Shown here one piece after another: positions 6,394 to 7,005 of a stretch of DNA of 7,005 nt. Numbering within the stretch: position 1 is the first letter of the stretch; each line of letters starts with the position of its first letter. The translations under genes and the position numbers were made by a program. The notes under the pieces were generated by a model, which saw nothing but the letters and a program-made list of their open reading frames with translations, searched no databases and was not told the origin of the DNA. Source of the stretch: Verrucomicrobiota bacterium (GTDB lineage Bacteria; Verrucomicrobiota; Verrucomicrobiia; Verrucomicrobiales; Verrucomicrobiaceae); the NCBI GenBank assembly GCA_021413535.1, contig JAIOQF010000254.1, positions 1-7,005 of the forward strand. The letters run 5' to 3'.

Positions 6394-6693
6394 TCAAGCA
6401 TCCACGGTCTGGAGGCGCCGCATAGTGGTGCCGTCACTAAAGACATCCTGCAACGTAATCACGGTGACGTAAAAAGAGAACAAATTCCCGCAATCATCGC
6501 AGCCTAAAATACGCCTCTCGCGAGCGGAACTGATGAACTCGGTGCGCATCAAAACCGGCTTACGGGAATCTGCTGCACGGCACCCGTCTGCGGTAGTCAC
6601 CGAGGCAACCGAGGTGGATTCATCAGCATGAGCAGGATTCAAGGCCGCAGAAATGGCCAGGGTGGCAGGGGCAAGAAGGTGAATGGCTTTCAT
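6394..6693 (-). CDS. Hypothetical small secreted protein with CDDC motif
   Basis: This is an unrecognised 99-residue protein. The N-terminus (MKAIHLLAPATLAISAALNPAHA, cleavage AHA|DE) is a good signal peptide. The mature part is about 76 residues, with one cysteine at 38 (DGCRA) and a C65-x2-C68 pair in GCDDCGNLFSFYVTVITLQ, followed by a polar tail ending TMRRLQTVDA. A CxxC pair could bind metal or be redox-active, but there is no trailing histidine, so it is not a heme c site. The ATG at 6693 is preferred over the ATG at 6738, which would put 15 polar residues ahead of the signal peptide. It ends 32 bases before the diheme cytochrome gene in the same direction; shared export and spacing suggest a common transcript and location. 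Gene status rests on the signal peptide and context only. Confidence 0.6.
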   Translation of the reverse strand: MKAIHLLAPATLAISAALNPAHADESTSVASVTTADGCRAADSRKPVLMRTEFISSARERRILGCDDCGNLFSFYVTVITLQDVFSDGTTMRRLQTVDA

Positions 6694-7005
6694 GGAGATG
6701 TGACTTTGATGTAGGTGGTTTTTTTGGAGTTCTCTCATCGTGATGATGAAAGCGATAACAAACTGCCCATCGCCGGGACGCAGGATTCCATTGTAGGAAA
6801 ATGAAAGTTTACCTTTGTTGCTTGTCGCCAGGCGGATACTAACCCTTTCAAGTCAAACGACGAAGCACGAAATACGCACTGGACGAATGCATAATCGCGG
6901 CGCAAAAGTCCGCAATATTGAGACGGAGACTCTCTCGACAAACATCTGCCTTTTGAGAAGCCCGCCAAACAACCAAGATTACAAAACCATGAACGCTGTT
7001 TCAAA
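6694..7005. other. 312-base stretch without a convincing gene
   Basis: No open frame here looks like a protein: the open minus-strand frame across most of it has no signal, motif or family-like composition. It presumably contains the promoter of the minus-strand envelope cluster. A TACAAT hexamer on the minus strand (6795-6790), about 97 bases before the ATG at 6693, would serve as a -10 box, but no -35 box stands at the right distance. At the right edge an ATG on the plus strand (6989) has the same CC-ATG context as the assigned genes and stays open for the last 17 bases, so a divergent gene may begin there; this cannot be tested within the window. Confidence 0.4.

Noticed and set aside
6735..7004. 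89-codon open frame on the minus strand at the right edge
   Set aside because: It begins with a TTG next to the edge, has no signal peptide or motif and an irregular composition, and overlaps the expected promoter region of the small secreted gene.

Overview
The window looks like chromosomal DNA of a Gram-negative bacterium, most likely of the Planctomycetota-Verrucomicrobiota (PVC) group; a verrucomicrobial origin is my best guess. The reasons are a large secreted diheme cytochrome of the planctomycete/verrucomicrobial type, an OmpA-type envelope protein, the N-end-rule enzyme Aat, moderately high GC, and gene starts without any Shine-Dalgarno motif. This assignment is inference from gene content; no rRNA or other strong phylogenetic marker is present.

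Left part (1-2223, all minus strand, read right to left): coaD (coenzyme A synthesis) overlaps yceD (DUF177) by 4 bases, and yceD is followed after 3 bases by rpmF (ribosomal protein L32). After an 84-base gap come dhaL (ADP-binding subunit of a dihydroxyacetone-type kinase) and then the first 75 codons of an lsrF homologue (DhnA/LsrF-type aldolase/thiolase), cut by the window edge. The dhaL-lsrF gap carries a five-unit tandem octamer repeat. A housekeeping block is thus followed directly by what looks like a small sugar-phosphate or AI-2-like catabolic block.

Middle (2224-2929): a 100-base divergent spacer separates coaD from aat (leucyl/phenylalanyl-tRNA-protein transferase), the only plus-strand gene. 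It is convergent with the next gene, 27 bases away.

Right part (2930-6693, all minus strand, read right to left): a 99-residue secreted protein of unknown function, a 771-residue exported diheme cytochrome c with a C-terminal DUF4384 domain, a 149-residue secreted protein with a lipocalin-like pattern, and, after a 119-base gap, a periplasmic OmpA/Pal-domain protein. All four begin with an export-type N-terminus, so this is a cell-envelope cluster. The first three are tightly spaced (32 and 19 bases) and could be one transcript. The last 312 bases (6694-7005) hold no convincing gene.

The most notable points are the cytochrome-DUF4384 fusion in its envelope cluster, the dhaL-lsrF pairing without dhaK, the octamer repeat between those two genes, and a uniform translation-start context: all ten assigned starts lack a Shine-Dalgarno motif and all ten have pyrimidine-C directly before ATG.
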